Shown here in pieces: positions 33,417-42,972 of a DNA stretch of 64,000 nt. This DNA is from a bacterium (GTDB lineage Bacteria; Sysuimicrobiota; Sysuimicrobiia; Sysuimicrobiales; Segetimicrobiaceae). The position numbers were made by a program, and so were the translations under genes. Position 1 is the stretch's first letter; the number at the start of each line of letters is the position of its first letter. The notes under the pieces are model-generated. The model was given only the letters and a program-made list of their open reading frames with translations. It ran no database searches and had not been told where the DNA came from. Location of the stretch: assembly GCA_035691305.1 (NCBI GenBank), contig DASSJF010000073.1, positions 37,250 through 101,249 on the forward strand. The letters run 5' to 3'.

Positions 33417-35111
33417 TTACCCGGCCAGAATCTTCACGCGGCCGAACGTACCGTACCAGGCCGCGGCGGCCGGCGGCAGCCGGAAGCCTTGGACCGTCGG
33501 TTTGACCGCGATGATCACGCCGAGGTGGTAGATCGGAATCGCAGGGAGATCCGTGTTGAGAATCCGCTCCGCGGACTCGTACATCTGCCTGCGCTTGGCG
33601 GGGTCGCCCTCGGCCGATCCCTTCCGGACCAGGCTGTCGTATTCGGCGTTCTTCCAGCGGGTGTGGAAGAAGTCTTGCTCCGAGTCGAACAGGATGTTCG
33701 CCCAGTTGGCCGGATCCTCGTAGTCCGATCCCCAGCGGTCGATGAAGGCGGTGTAGGGCTGCTTCGCCCACGAGTTAAACGCCGCGTTGTACTCCTTGCG
33801 CTCCATGCGCTGCAGCGTAATGTTCACATTGAGCGAGTCGCGCAGCATCTGCTGCATCGCCTGCGCCACGAGGTCGTAGGTCACGAGCTTCGGCCACGCG
33901 AGCTTCATCTCCGGGAACCCTTTGCCGTTCGGGTAGCCCGCTTCCGCCAGGAGCTGTTTGGCCTTCGCGACCCCGCCCGTGAGCGGTGGGGTGGAAAGAT
34001 ATCCCATCGTTCCAGGCGGTGTGACCGTCGGCGCCGGATCGTAGATGCCGCGCAGCACCTCCGTCGCGAGCCGCTTGTGGTCCATCGCGAGGTAGAACGC
34101 CTGCCGGACCTTCGCCTTGCTGAGCGGCGAGGCCGGGTTGGTCGTGTCGCAGAACATCATCGCGGTGCCGGACCACCGGTACTTGTGCAGCTGCGGGGCG
34201 AGCTTCGCGTCCTTGCGGACGCGGTCGATGTCACCCGGCTGAATCTGGTCGGTGAGGTCGAGCTCGTTGTTCTCGAACGCGGGCAGGCTGGTGCGGAAGG
34301 TGTCGTCCGTGATCGTGAACACGACGCGCTGCAGCGTCGGCTTGGCGCCCCAGTACTTGGGGTTGGCCACGATGACCATCTCGCGGTCGTGGTCCCACTT
34401 TTGGAGCATGAACATGCCGTTGCCGACGTGGTTGCCGGCCTCGACCCACTTCTTGCCGTTCTTCTCCACGGACCAGCGCGGCACGGGCAGATAGTTCCAG
34501 GTGGAGACGAGGCGCGGGAAGTACGCCGCCGGATCGGTCAGTTCGACCCGCAGCGTCTGGGCGTCGACGGCCTTGACGGCGATCGTGTTCTTGTCCTTCG
34601 TCTTACCCTTGTTGAAATCCAGGGCGCCCTTGATCGGGTAGAACGCGGAGGCGTAGTCGCTGGCGATGTCCGGATCGACGACGCGTTTCCACGCGTACTC
34701 GTAGTCCGACGCGGTGACCGGGTGGCCGTCCGACCACTGCATGCCCGAGCGGAGGTGGAAGGTGTACGTTAACCCGTCCTTCGAGACATCCCACGAACGC
34801 GCTGCGACGGGAACCGCTTTGCCCGCGTCGTCAAAAGTCAGCAGCGGGTCGAAGAGTGCCATCCCCACGAGAATCTCCGGGCGCGACTCCATCGTCGCCG
34901 GATCGAAGTGCAGCGGCTCGACGTTCGGGTACCGCAGCACCTGTTTGGCCGCGGGGGCGAGAGCGGCGTGCGCCGGCCGGGGTTCGGACAGGACACTCGA
35001 GACGGCGGCGGCGCCCCCAATCATCGCCGTCAGCTTCACGAGCTGGCGCCGGGTAATCAAGCCTCGGCGGTAGTAGTCGTGCCAGGGAAACGCGGTGCGA
35101 TCCTCGGGCAA
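33417..35111 (-). CDS. ABC transporter substrate-binding protein, family 5 (OppA type), Tat-exported (set 4)
   Basis: A 564-residue oligopeptide-type binding protein. The start is decided by the ribosome site: AAGGAGGAG ends five bases before TTG at 35111, giving MPEDRTAFPWHDYYRRG. Residues 16-50 are a twin-arginine signal (TRRQLVKLTAMIGGAAAV) ending PAHA. The mature part shows LRYPNVEPLHFDPATM, FHLRSGMQWSDGHPVTASDYEYAWKRV and VRQAFYLAMDHKRLA. It heads the minus-strand operon with DppB, DppC, mug and an SDR, and is divergent to another Tat-exported binding protein. Confidence 0.92.
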   Translation of the reverse strand: MPEDRTAFPWHDYYRRGLITRRQLVKLTAMIGGAAAVSSVLSEPRPAHAALAPAAKQVLRYPNVEPLHFDPATMESRPEILVGMALFDPLLTFDDAGKAVPVAARSWDVSKDGLTYTFHLRSGMQWSDGHPVTASDYEYAWKRVVDPDIASDYASAFYPIKGALDFNKGKTKDKNTIAVKAVDAQTLRVELTDPAAYFPRLVSTWNYLPVPRWSVEKNGKKWVEAGNHVGNGMFMLQKWDHDREMVIVANPKYWGAKPTLQRVVFTITDDTFRTSLPAFENNELDLTDQIQPGDIDRVRKDAKLAPQLHKYRWSGTAMMFCDTTNPASPLSKAKVRQAFYLAMDHKRLATEVLRGIYDPAPTVTPPGTMGYLSTPPLTGGVAKAKQLLAEAGYPNGKGFPEMKLAWPKLVTYDLVAQAMQQMLRDSLNVNITLQRMERKEYNAAFNSWAKQPYTAFIDRWGSDYEDPANWANILFDSEQDFFHTRWKNAEYDSLVRKGSAEGDPAKRRQMYESAERILNTDLPAIPIYHLGVIIAVKPTVQGFRLPPAAAAWYGTFGRVKILAG

Positions 35112-35301
35112 GTCGACTCCTCCTTTTTCCGCAGGTCGGAACGAGGCGTGCTCGGGCGGTCGCGATGTTCCCTTCCTCATGCGCCGCCTCCTCCTCTGCG
35201 CCGCGGAACACCGTTCCACTTTACGCCCACAGGGCCGCGTTCGCGTGGCGTGGAATGCGGTGCGGGGAGAACGGTTTCACACACCGGGGGGTGACTTCGC
35301 G

Positions 35302-36966
35302 ATGCCCGAACCTGGTACGACGTCTCGCCTGTCCCGCCGTAAGATGCTCCAACTGCTCGCCGCCGGCGCCGGATCAACCCTGCCGCTTTCCGCGCTCGGC
35401 GGGGCCGGCCGGCCAACGCTGCGCTCCGCGGCCGCCGCAACGGCGGAAACGCCTCGCCCGGGCGGCGAGCTTGCGATCGGGATGTACCGGACGCTCGACA
35501 AGCTCGATCCGGCCGTGTACTGGGGCCCGCCGGAGACGATGGTCACCCAGATGATCTTCGACTCGCTCGTCTACCTGGGGAACGACCTCAACATCTATCC
35601 GGGCCTGGCCACATCGTGGACGGCCTCCAAAGACGGCACGCAGCTCACCTTCAAACTGCGGCAGGGCGTGAAGTTTCACGACGGGACCGACTTCAACGCC
35701 GAGGCGGTGAAGTTCCACTTCGACCGCTGCGTCGATGCGGCGACGAAATCCCAGTACGCGAAGTCGCTACTCGGGCCCTACGATTCGACGGTTGTGATCG
35801 ACGACCATACGGTGCAGCTGAGGCTCAAAGAGCCGTTCGCGCCGATCTGGGACTCGCTGAGCCAGGGGTACCTCGGCATCCCGTCGCCAACCGCGGTGAA
35901 GAAATACGGCCAGGACTTTCAGAACCACCTCGTCGGGACGGGACCGTTCACGTTCGTCGAATGGGCGCGGGACACGCACATCACGCTGGCGCGCAACCCC
36001 AACTACAAGTGGGGGACGACTTTCCCGGGGAAGACGAACGCGGGTCCACCGTACCTCGACCGTCTGACCTTCAAATTCATTCCGGAGCAAGGCACCCGCG
36101 ACGGGCTCATGAGCGCCCGCAAAGAGCTGCGGGTGGAGGCGTGGCCCGGACCGCTGCGCCTGCGGGACTGGGAACGGGATCCGCATTACGCGCTGTACCG
36201 GGGCGTCTCGCCGGGTACGACGTGGTTCAACTTCATCAACGCGCAGAAGCCGCCGACGAACGAGCTCGCGGTCCGTCAGGCGATCAACTACGCGGTCAGC
36301 AAGGATACGATCGTCAAGGTCTTCTATCCGGGGTTCGCGCGGCCGACCTGGAACCTCATCGGCCCGACAAGCTTCGGCTACGATTCGGCGCTCGACCACC
36401 TCTATTCGTTCAATCCGGAAAAGGCGAAGCAGCTGCTCGAGGAGGCCGGCTGGAAGCGCGGCCCGAACGGCGTGCGCGCGAAAGACGGCGTGCCGCTGCA
36501 TCTCGACGTGTTCACGAGCGGGTTCATGACGGAGAACTACAAGCAGCTGATGCTGACGATGCTGCAGGCCGTGGGGTTCGAGACCAAGCTGATCGCGGGT
36601 ACCCCGGCCGACCGGACGGTGGCCGGCAGCAAAGGCCTGTACCATCTGATCAACCGGGAGTTCGAAGCCAGCGACCCGCACTATCTCGCGGACCTGTTCG
36701 CCTCCAAGAACGTCGGCAGCTTCGCGTGGGCGATGAACAAGGATCCGGAGCTGGACCGGCTCCTGGCCGAGCAGGATGGGACCGTCGATCGAAAAGCGCG
36801 GTTCGCCCTCGTGTCGAAGGCGACGCGGCGCATTCTCGAGCAGGGGTACGTCGTGCCGATCTACATCACCCTGTTCGTATGGGTCACGGACGCCCAGGTC
36901 AAGAACTTTCACATGGACGCGCGCTCCTGGTACCCGTACTTCCAGGATGCGTGGATCCAGTCGTAA
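35302..36966 (+). CDS. ABC transporter substrate-binding protein, family 5, Tat-exported (set 5)
   Basis: A 554-residue binding protein. A twin-arginine signal (LSRRKMLQLLAAGAG) occupies about residues 9-45. The mature domain has MYRTLDKLDPAVYW, KLRQGVKFHDGTDFNAEAVKF, LVGTGPFTFVEW and VRQAINYAVSKDTIV. ATG at 35302 has GGGGGGTG upstream. The 190-base region before it holds a small palindrome GGAAC-ACC-GTTCC (35205-35217), but no convincing promoter. DppB and DppC genes follow, then catabolic enzymes. Confidence 0.93.
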   Translation: MPEPGTTSRLSRRKMLQLLAAGAGSTLPLSALGGAGRPTLRSAAAATAETPRPGGELAIGMYRTLDKLDPAVYWGPPETMVTQMIFDSLVYLGNDLNIYPGLATSWTASKDGTQLTFKLRQGVKFHDGTDFNAEAVKFHFDRCVDAATKSQYAKSLLGPYDSTVVIDDHTVQLRLKEPFAPIWDSLSQGYLGIPSPTAVKKYGQDFQNHLVGTGPFTFVEWARDTHITLARNPNYKWGTTFPGKTNAGPPYLDRLTFKFIPEQGTRDGLMSARKELRVEAWPGPLRLRDWERDPHYALYRGVSPGTTWFNFINAQKPPTNELAVRQAINYAVSKDTIVKVFYPGFARPTWNLIGPTSFGYDSALDHLYSFNPEKAKQLLEEAGWKRGPNGVRAKDGVPLHLDVFTSGFMTENYKQLMLTMLQAVGFETKLIAGTPADRTVAGSKGLYHLINREFEASDPHYLADLFASKNVGSFAWAMNKDPELDRLLAEQDGTVDRKARFALVSKATRRILEQGYVVPIYITLFVWVTDAQVKNFHMDARSWYPYFQDAWIQS

Positions 36967-36992
36967 CGCCCGGCCGCGCGGCGCGCGGGCGT
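36966..36992 (+). other. Possible intercistronic hairpin after binding-protein gene
   Basis: ACGCCCG (36966-36972) can pair with CGGGCGT (36986-36992) around a GC-rich loop with further self-complementarity. It begins at the last base of the binding-protein stop and ends 11 bases before the permease GTG. The position matches the hairpins at 33372-33411 and 54639-54666. The arms are short and GC-rich, so this one could be chance. Confidence 0.4.
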
Positions 36993-37003
36993 AGACCGGC
37001 GGC

Positions 37004-37936
37004 GTGCTGAAATTCGCGGGGCGGCGCGTCCTGACGACCCTTCCGGCCCTGCTCGGGGTCTACACGCTGATCTTCGTGGTGCTGCACGTGCTGCCGTCCG
37101 ATCCGGCGCTGATGATCTCGGAAGGCAGCGCGTCGAAGTCGCAGTTAGAGTCGCTGCGCCACCAGTACGGGCTCGACCGGCCGCTGTGGCGGCAGTACGC
37201 GGACAGCCTCCGGTCGCTCGTGCAGGGGCGGCTCGGCCGCTCGATCCGGTACGGCGAGCCGGTGGGCCGGCTGATCGGGAAGGTGCTTCCGGCCACGCTC
37301 GAACTGGCGCTCGTCGGGCTCGGCATCGCGGTCGCGCTCGGCGTGACGCTCGGGACGCTTGCCGCGCTCCGCCCCCACGGCTGGGTCGACAACCTCAGCA
37401 CCATCGCGGCGCTCTCCGGGGTGTCGATTCCGAGTTTCTGGCTCGCGCTGATGCTCATCTTCGTGTTTTCGCTGTGGCTCGGCTGGCTGCCGGTCACGAC
37501 GGGGTCGGGCTGGCAGCAGCTGATCATGCCCGCGGTCACGCTCGGTCTGTACAGCACCGGCGTAATCAGCCGGCTCGCGCGGTCGAGCCTCGTCCAGACG
37601 CTGCACCAGGAGTACGTCGTGACCGCCCGGGCGAAGGGGTTGCCGCCGCGGCTGGTCGTGTTGAAGCACGCCCTGCGCAACTCCCTGATCCCGGTCGTCA
37701 CGATCGTGGGCGTCGAGCTCGGCAATCTGCTGTCGGGCACGGTCGTGGTGGAGACGGTGTTCGCGCGCCCGGGCCTCGGCCGGCTCATCGTCGAATCGAT
37801 CACCTATCGAGACTATCCCGCGCTGCAGTCGGCGCTGCTGGTCGCGGCGTGCGGCTACGTGCTCGCCAACATGCTGGTGGACGTCTCGTACGGTTACCTC
37901 GATCCCCGCATCCGTGATGCCCGCGCCCATGGCTAG
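37004..37936 (+). CDS. Dipeptide/oligopeptide-type ABC transporter permease, DppB family (set 5)
   Basis: A 310-residue permease: MLKFAGRRVLTTLPALLGVYT, VLHVLPSDPALMISEGSASK, QEYVVTARAKGLPPRLVVLKHALRN, GNLLSGTVVVETVFARPGLGRLI, and YGYLDPRIRDARAHG. It starts with GTG at 37004, 37 bases after the binding-protein gene, and its 3' end overlaps the DppC start by 23 bases. Confidence 0.93.
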   Translation: MLKFAGRRVLTTLPALLGVYTLIFVVLHVLPSDPALMISEGSASKSQLESLRHQYGLDRPLWRQYADSLRSLVQGRLGRSIRYGEPVGRLIGKVLPATLELALVGLGIAVALGVTLGTLAALRPHGWVDNLSTIAALSGVSIPSFWLALMLIFVFSLWLGWLPVTTGSGWQQLIMPAVTLGLYSTGVISRLARSSLVQTLHQEYVVTARAKGLPPRLVVLKHALRNSLIPVVTIVGVELGNLLSGTVVVETVFARPGLGRLIVESITYRDYPALQSALLVAACGYVLANMLVDVSYGYLDPRIRDARAHG

Positions 37937-38792
37937 AGGGCCGGCCGAAGCGGCATCGCGGACCACCGAAGTCGCGCGGAGATTTCGGCGCAGCCGCAAA
38001 GCGGTGTTCGGCGCCGCGCTGCTCGCCGTGATGGCCGCCGCGGCGCTGCTCGCATCCGTCGTGAGCCCGTATCCGCCGACGCAGCCGTCGCCGGAGGACG
38101 TCTTCGCGCCGCCCGGAGCGCGGCACTGGATGGGCACCGACGAGATCGGCCGCGACCTCTTCAGCCGGGTGCTCGCGGGCGCCGGCATCTCGCTCGCGGT
38201 GGGACTCGCCGCGAGTACGTTGACGCTGGCCGGCGGCGTGGTGTTCGGCCTGCTGAGCGGTTACCGCGGCGGCTGGGTCGACACCGTGATCATGCGCGCG
38301 GTCGATGTCATGCTGGCGGTGCCGACGCTGCTGTTTGCGCTGGCGATCGCGGCGGCGCTCGGCTCCGCGCTGTCGAACGTGGTGCTCGCGGTCGGTATCG
38401 CGAGCGTCCCCCGCTTCACACGGTTCGTGCGGGGGTGCGTGCTCTCGGCGCGGGAGAACGTCTACGTCGAGGCGGCGCGGGCCGGCGGCTGCAGCGAGGC
38501 GCGGGTGGCGGTGCGGCACATTCTGCCCAACATCTACGGGCCGGCGTTGATCCTCGGCACACTGAACGTCGGCGTCGCGATCGTAACGGCGGCGACGCTG
38601 AGCTTCCTCGGCATGGGCGCGCAGCCGCCCACGCCGGAGTGGGGGCTCATTCTCGCGCAGGGCCGCGACTATCTCCAGAACGCATGGTGGATCAGCACCT
38701 TCCCCGGGGTCGCGATCGCGCTCACGGTGCTGGCGGTCAACTTGTTCGGCGACGGACTGCACGACGCGCTGGACCCGCGGCTGCGCCTATGA
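37914..38792 (+). CDS. Dipeptide/oligopeptide-type ABC transporter permease, DppC family (set 5)
   Basis: A 292-residue permease with RRFRRSRKAVFGAALLAVMA at the first helix, the marker RHWMGTDEIGRDLFSR, the loop NVYVEAARAGGCSEARVAVRHILPN, and the end LFGDGLHDALDPRLRL. GTG at 37914, ATG at 37917 and ATG at 37929 are all possible starts and all overlap the DppB gene. The stop lies inside the ribosome site of the following M20 gene, showing tight coupling of transport and catabolism. Confidence 0.92.
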   Translation: MMPAPMARGPAEAASRTTEVARRFRRSRKAVFGAALLAVMAAAALLASVVSPYPPTQPSPEDVFAPPGARHWMGTDEIGRDLFSRVLAGAGISLAVGLAASTLTLAGGVVFGLLSGYRGGWVDTVIMRAVDVMLAVPTLLFALAIAAALGSALSNVVLAVGIASVPRFTRFVRGCVLSARENVYVEAARAGGCSEARVAVRHILPNIYGPALILGTLNVGVAIVTAATLSFLGMGAQPPTPEWGLILAQGRDYLQNAWWISTFPGVAIALTVLAVNLFGDGLHDALDPRLRL

Positions 38793-38802
38793 GGAGCGTG
38801 CG

Positions 38803-40164
38803 TTGACGATGGCGGCCGCGGCTGCGCTGCACGGACAGATCGAACGTCATCGGGACCGCTACGTGGAGACGCTGCGGCGGTTCTGCCGGATTCCCAGCGT
38901 CTCGGGACAGGCGGTGCCGGAGGCCGTCGCGTTCCTGACGGCGCTGCTCCTCGATCTCGGCGCCGAGATCGCGCTGCGCGAGGCCGGTGGGTCGCCGCCG
39001 CTGATCATCGCCACGATCCCCGGCGGCTCGACGAAGACGCTCCTCCTCTACAATCACTACGACGTGGTGCCGGCCGAGCCGCTCGACGCGTGGACCCATC
39101 CGCCGTTCGGGGCGGAGATCGTCGACGGACGCCTCGTCGCGCGCGGCGCGAGCGACAACAAGGGGGAACTGACGGCGCGGCTCTGCGCGGTCGACGCCTG
39201 GCGCGCGGCGTACGGGACGCTCCCGCTCACGGTCAAGTTCGTGATCGACGGCGAGGAAGAGCTGGGTAGCCCGCACCTGCGCGACCTGGTGCTGGCGAAC
39301 CGGGGCCTGCTGCGCGCGGACGGCGCGCTCGGCGAAGGCGGCGGCCGCGACGATCTCGGGCGGCCGACGATCAGCCTCGGCTGCCGAGGCCGCATTCTGT
39401 TCGAAATGGAGCGCCTCGGCGCCCGGCAGACGTTCCACAGCAGCCTCACGTCCGTGGTGCCGAACCCGGCGTGGGACATCGTGTGGGCGTTCGCGAGCAT
39501 GAAGGGCGCCGACGAGCGGGTGACGATCGCCGGCTTCCATGACGATGCCGTCCGGCCGACGGAGGCCGAACTCAGGCTGCTCGACGACCTGCGCTTCGAC
39601 GACGAGGGGCTTAAGCGCCGCCTGGGGCTTTCGAAGCTGACGCTCGACGTCCGCGGGCGCGACGCGATCAGGCGTCTGCTCTTCGAGCCGACGCTCGAAG
39701 TCTCGGGGCTCGGCGCCGGCCGCACCTACGACGGCAGCCGCGGGCTGCCCCGGCGCGCGGTCGGCGTGCTCCGGTTCGGCCTCGTCCCCAACCAGAACCC
39801 CGGGAAGATGGAGGCGCTCCTCCGCCGGCACCTCGACACGCACGGATTCCAAGGCATTACGCTGCGGCCGCTGAGCGAACGGTACCCGGGCAGGGTGCCG
39901 CTCGCCCATCCGATGGTGGACGCGATCGTCCGGACCGGGCGGAACTTCTACCGGACGGCGCCCGCGATTTACCCGGTGGCGCCGTGGATCGGCGCGCCCT
40001 ACCATGAACTCGCGGATCCGCTCGGGATCCCGCTCATCAACGCCGGCATGGGGTCGGCCGAGTCGCAGTTCCACGCCCCGGACGAGGGCATCAGAGTAGA
40101 CGATTACTGCGCGGGTGTTGAGTTCACGGCGCGGCTTTTCGGCGAACTGGCGACCGCGATCTAG
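38803..40164 (+). CDS. M20-family metallopeptidase/deacylase
   Basis: A 453-residue dizinc amidohydrolase of the M20/ArgE/DapE type. Metal and catalytic residues are visible at H85 and D87 (YNHYDVVP), D118 (GASDNKGE), the E151-E152 pair (DGEEELGS), and a late His in SQFHAPDEGI. TTG at 38803 is chosen because GAGGAG (38791-38796) is six bases upstream; ATG at 38809 would be 12 bases away. It follows Dpp set 5 and may hydrolyse imported N-acyl amino acids or dipeptides. Confidence 0.9.
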   Translation: MTMAAAAALHGQIERHRDRYVETLRRFCRIPSVSGQAVPEAVAFLTALLLDLGAEIALREAGGSPPLIIATIPGGSTKTLLLYNHYDVVPAEPLDAWTHPPFGAEIVDGRLVARGASDNKGELTARLCAVDAWRAAYGTLPLTVKFVIDGEEELGSPHLRDLVLANRGLLRADGALGEGGGRDDLGRPTISLGCRGRILFEMERLGARQTFHSSLTSVVPNPAWDIVWAFASMKGADERVTIAGFHDDAVRPTEAELRLLDDLRFDDEGLKRRLGLSKLTLDVRGRDAIRRLLFEPTLEVSGLGAGRTYDGSRGLPRRAVGVLRFGLVPNQNPGKMEALLRRHLDTHGFQGITLRPLSERYPGRVPLAHPMVDAIVRTGRNFYRTAPAIYPVAPWIGAPYHELADPLGIPLINAGMGSAESQFHAPDEGIRVDDYCAGVEFTARLFGELATAI

Positions 40165-40211
40165 CACGACACATCCCGCCGAGGGGTGTGACCGAAGTCA
40201 GGAGGCAGCAG

Positions 40212-41588
40212 ATGTCCGGTCCCACTGAACGGCTCGCGACCTACGCGGGCGGCCTGCGCTACGAGGATCTCCCCGCGGCCGTCGTCGCCCGGACCAAGGA
40301 CCTGGTCCTGGATACGCTCGGGACGCTGCTCGGCGGATCCCGGTACCCGGCGGGACGCCTCGTCACGGAGTACACGGAAGGCCTCGGCGAGTCCGGTCCG
40401 TGCACGGTCGCGGGCTCGGCGCTGCGCGTATCGCCGGTCGCGGCCGCGTTTGCGAACGCGACGATGTCGCACTGCCTCGAACAGGACGACAATTACAATC
40501 CGGCCAACGCGCACATCGCCAACGTCGTGCTGCCCGCGGCGCTCTCGATCGGCGAAGCGCGGCGCGCGAGCGGGCAGGAGCTCATCGCCGCGCTCGTCGC
40601 CGCCTACGACGTGGAGGGCCGGGTCGGGATCGCGCTCGACCCCGTGCGGCTGTACGCGCGGTCGTTTCACCCGTCGTCGATCGGCGGCAACTTCGGCGCG
40701 GCGGCGGCGGCCGGCCGCATGCTGCGGCTCGAGCCCGATCAGATGGTGGACGCGTTCGGCCTCGCGGGCTGCCAGGCGTCGGGCCTGCTCGCATGGGTCA
40801 CCGAGTCCTCGCAGCTGAGCAAGGCGTTTCAGATCGGCGTCGCGTCCCGCAACGGCGTGACCGCGGCGCAGCTGGCCGAGATCGGCTTCCCGGGCCCGCC
40901 GCACATCCTCGAGGGCAAACACAACCTGTTCCGGGCGTTCAGCGGGATCCCGGACGGCCGGATCCCGGTCTTGACCGACGGTCTCGGGGAGCGGTTCGAG
41001 TTGATGCGGACGAGCCTCAAGAAGTACGCGGCGTGCCGGCAAATTCACGCGCCGCTCGACGGCCTCTTCGCGATCATGGGACGTCACCGCGTGCGCGCCG
41101 ACGATATCGCGGCGATCGAGACGGCCGTGGCGACCTCCATGGCCGGCATCATCGACAACAACGAGTTGTCGTCGCACAACGCGCAGTACGTCCTGGCCGT
41201 CGCGGCCTACGACGGGAAGGTCGGCGTCGATCAACTCGACGGCCGCCGCCTCGGCGATCCGCGCATCGCGGCGCTCTCCAGGCGCGTGCGCGTCTTCGGC
41301 AGCGACGAGCTCGAAAAGCGCTTCCCGGAGCAGTGGTCCGGCGTCACGACGGTCAAGACCAACGACGGGCGGGAGTTCACCGAAACCGTGTACTATCCGA
41401 CAGGAGATCCGGAGAACGCGATGAGCGCGGCCGACCTGCGGGCGAAGTTCCGAACGCTGTCGGCGGGTGTCGTGTCCGACCTCCGGCTCGACGAGATCGA
41501 GCGTCTCGTCGCGGAACTCGACACCCTGGGCGACTGCGGCGTGCTGGCGCGGTGTCTTTACGAAGGGCATTTCGAGAGGAGCCGATAG
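40212..41588 (+). CDS. MmgE/PrpD-family protein (tandem paralogue 1)
   Basis: A 458-residue protein of the MmgE/PrpD (2-methylcitrate dehydratase/aconitate decarboxylase) superfamily. It has the N-terminal all-helical domain (VLDTLGTLLGGS; MSHCLEQDDNYN, where the family has D-D at the active site; HPSSIGGNFGAAAAAGRML) and the C-terminal lid domain (KKYAACRQIHAPLDGL). ATG at 40212 has AGGAGGC upstream. The first of three adjacent paralogues. Methylcitrate-cycle genes (prpB, prpC) are absent, so propionate metabolism is unlikely and related hydroxy-tricarboxylates or other hydroxy acids are candidates. Confidence 0.88.
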   Translation: MSGPTERLATYAGGLRYEDLPAAVVARTKDLVLDTLGTLLGGSRYPAGRLVTEYTEGLGESGPCTVAGSALRVSPVAAAFANATMSHCLEQDDNYNPANAHIANVVLPAALSIGEARRASGQELIAALVAAYDVEGRVGIALDPVRLYARSFHPSSIGGNFGAAAAAGRMLRLEPDQMVDAFGLAGCQASGLLAWVTESSQLSKAFQIGVASRNGVTAAQLAEIGFPGPPHILEGKHNLFRAFSGIPDGRIPVLTDGLGERFELMRTSLKKYAACRQIHAPLDGLFAIMGRHRVRADDIAAIETAVATSMAGIIDNNELSSHNAQYVLAVAAYDGKVGVDQLDGRRLGDPRIAALSRRVRVFGSDELEKRFPEQWSGVTTVKTNDGREFTETVYYPTGDPENAMSAADLRAKFRTLSAGVVSDLRLDEIERLVAELDTLGDCGVLARCLYEGHFERSR

Positions 41589-41589
41589 G

Positions 41590-42972
41590 ATGTCGACGCC
41601 GGACATACGGCACGGTCCGACGGCTGCGCTGACCGCGTATGCGACGCGGTTCACGTTCGCCGATCTGCCCGCGCCGGCGGTGGCCGAGGCAAAGCTGGTC
41701 GTGCTCGACACGCTCGGGGCGCTGCTGCTCGGCTCGGCGCCGCAGTATCGGGCGTCCTGGCTCACGGGCGACCTCGCCCGGCGGGCCGGCGGGGCGCCGG
41801 AGTGCACCGTGATCGGCCGGGACTTCAAGGCGCCGGTCGAAAGCGCGGCACTGGCGAACGGCACCGCGGGATACGCGGCCGACATCGAGGGCGCGAGCGT
41901 CGCCCGCCAGCACGTGCCGGCGGTGCTGGTCCCCGTGGCCCTCGCCGTCGGGGAACGCGAGCACGCCGACGGCAAAGCGTTGCTCGCGGCGCTTGCGATG
42001 GGGTACGAGATCTGCAGCCGGGCCGGCGAGGCGTGCCGGACGGACCACTCGTACCCGCACTCGTTCCACCCGTCCGCGGTCTTCGGCTACTTCGGGGCGG
42101 CGGCGACCGCGGCGCACCTCCTCCGGCTCGATCAGCCGAGGTTCGCGAACGCGCTCGGCATCGCCGGCAGCAACGCGACCGGTCTCATGACCTGGGTCGA
42201 CGACCCGAGTGAGAACTCGCGGCCGCTCGTGATCGGGATGGCGGCGCGCGGCGGAGTGACGGCGGCGCTGCTCGCGCAGATGGGGTTCGGCGGCCCGCCG
42301 GCGATTCTGGACGGCGGTAAGTACAGCATCTACGACGCCTACGCCGGCGAGATGCACCTGGGTCGCGTGACCGACGGGCTCGGCGAGGGACTGTGGATCA
42401 CCCGGCACTACGGCTACAAGCGGCACCCCTGTTGCGGCGACATCCACACCGGTATCGACGCGCTCTTGTCGATCCTCGACGAGCACCGCATCGCGCCCGA
42501 CGACATCGTCGCGATCGTACACCGGGTCAAGGCCGACCGGGCGCCGGTGATCGACAACAACCCGCTCAAGTCGCACTGCGCCCAGTACATCATCGCGGTG
42601 GCGGCGGTGCGCGGGAAGATCGAATCGGCCGACATCCTCGAGGACCGGCGGGCCGACCCGCGGGTCAAGTCGCTCTCCAACCGCGTGCGGCTGGTCGGGG
42701 ACGCCGCGATGGACGCCTGGCCCGGCCACGCGCCCGCGGTGGTTGAGGTGACGACGCGTGACGGGCGGACGCTCAGCGCGCGTGTGGACGAGGCGAAGGG
42801 ACGGCGCGACAATCCGATGACAAAGGCGGAGCTGGAGCAGAAGTTCATGGACCTCGCGACGACGCGCATCTCGAAGAGTTCGGCCACGCGCCTCATGGAA
42901 CTGGTGTACCGGCTCGACCGCGTGGCGGACGTCGGGGAGATCGCGGGGCTCCTGCAGGTCGCCTCCAGATGA
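41590..42972 (+). CDS. MmgE/PrpD-family protein (tandem paralogue 2)
   Basis: A 460-residue paralogue of the preceding gene with the same plan: VLDTLGALLLGS, AALANGTAGYAADIEGAS, HPSAVFGYFGAAATAAHLL, YKRHPCCGDIHTGIDALL and the terminal MTKAELEQKFMDL. Its active-site stretch reads GYAADIEGA instead of the CLEQDDNY of paralogue 1, pointing to a different substrate. ATG at 41590 is one base after the previous stop with GAGGAGCC upstream, and its stop overlaps the next ATG by four bases. Confidence 0.88.
   Translation: MSTPDIRHGPTAALTAYATRFTFADLPAPAVAEAKLVVLDTLGALLLGSAPQYRASWLTGDLARRAGGAPECTVIGRDFKAPVESAALANGTAGYAADIEGASVARQHVPAVLVPVALAVGEREHADGKALLAALAMGYEICSRAGEACRTDHSYPHSFHPSAVFGYFGAAATAAHLLRLDQPRFANALGIAGSNATGLMTWVDDPSENSRPLVIGMAARGGVTAALLAQMGFGGPPAILDGGKYSIYDAYAGEMHLGRVTDGLGEGLWITRHYGYKRHPCCGDIHTGIDALLSILDEHRIAPDDIVAIVHRVKADRAPVIDNNPLKSHCAQYIIAVAAVRGKIESADILEDRRADPRVKSLSNRVRLVGDAAMDAWPGHAPAVVEVTTRDGRTLSARVDEAKGRRDNPMTKAELEQKFMDLATTRISKSSATRLMELVYRLDRVADVGEIAGLLQVASR

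Noticed and set aside
33198..34772. A 524-codon plus-strand open frame opposite the OppA-type binding protein
   Set aside because: Shadow frame: Val/Arg/Glu-rich without motifs, while the minus strand has a Tat signal, family-5 motifs and a perfect ribosome site.
35205..35217. Palindrome GGAAC-ACC-GTTCC between the two divergent binding-protein genes
   Set aside because: Only five-base arms, no similar element in the other control regions, and no adjacent regulator. Could be chance, so not listed as an operator.
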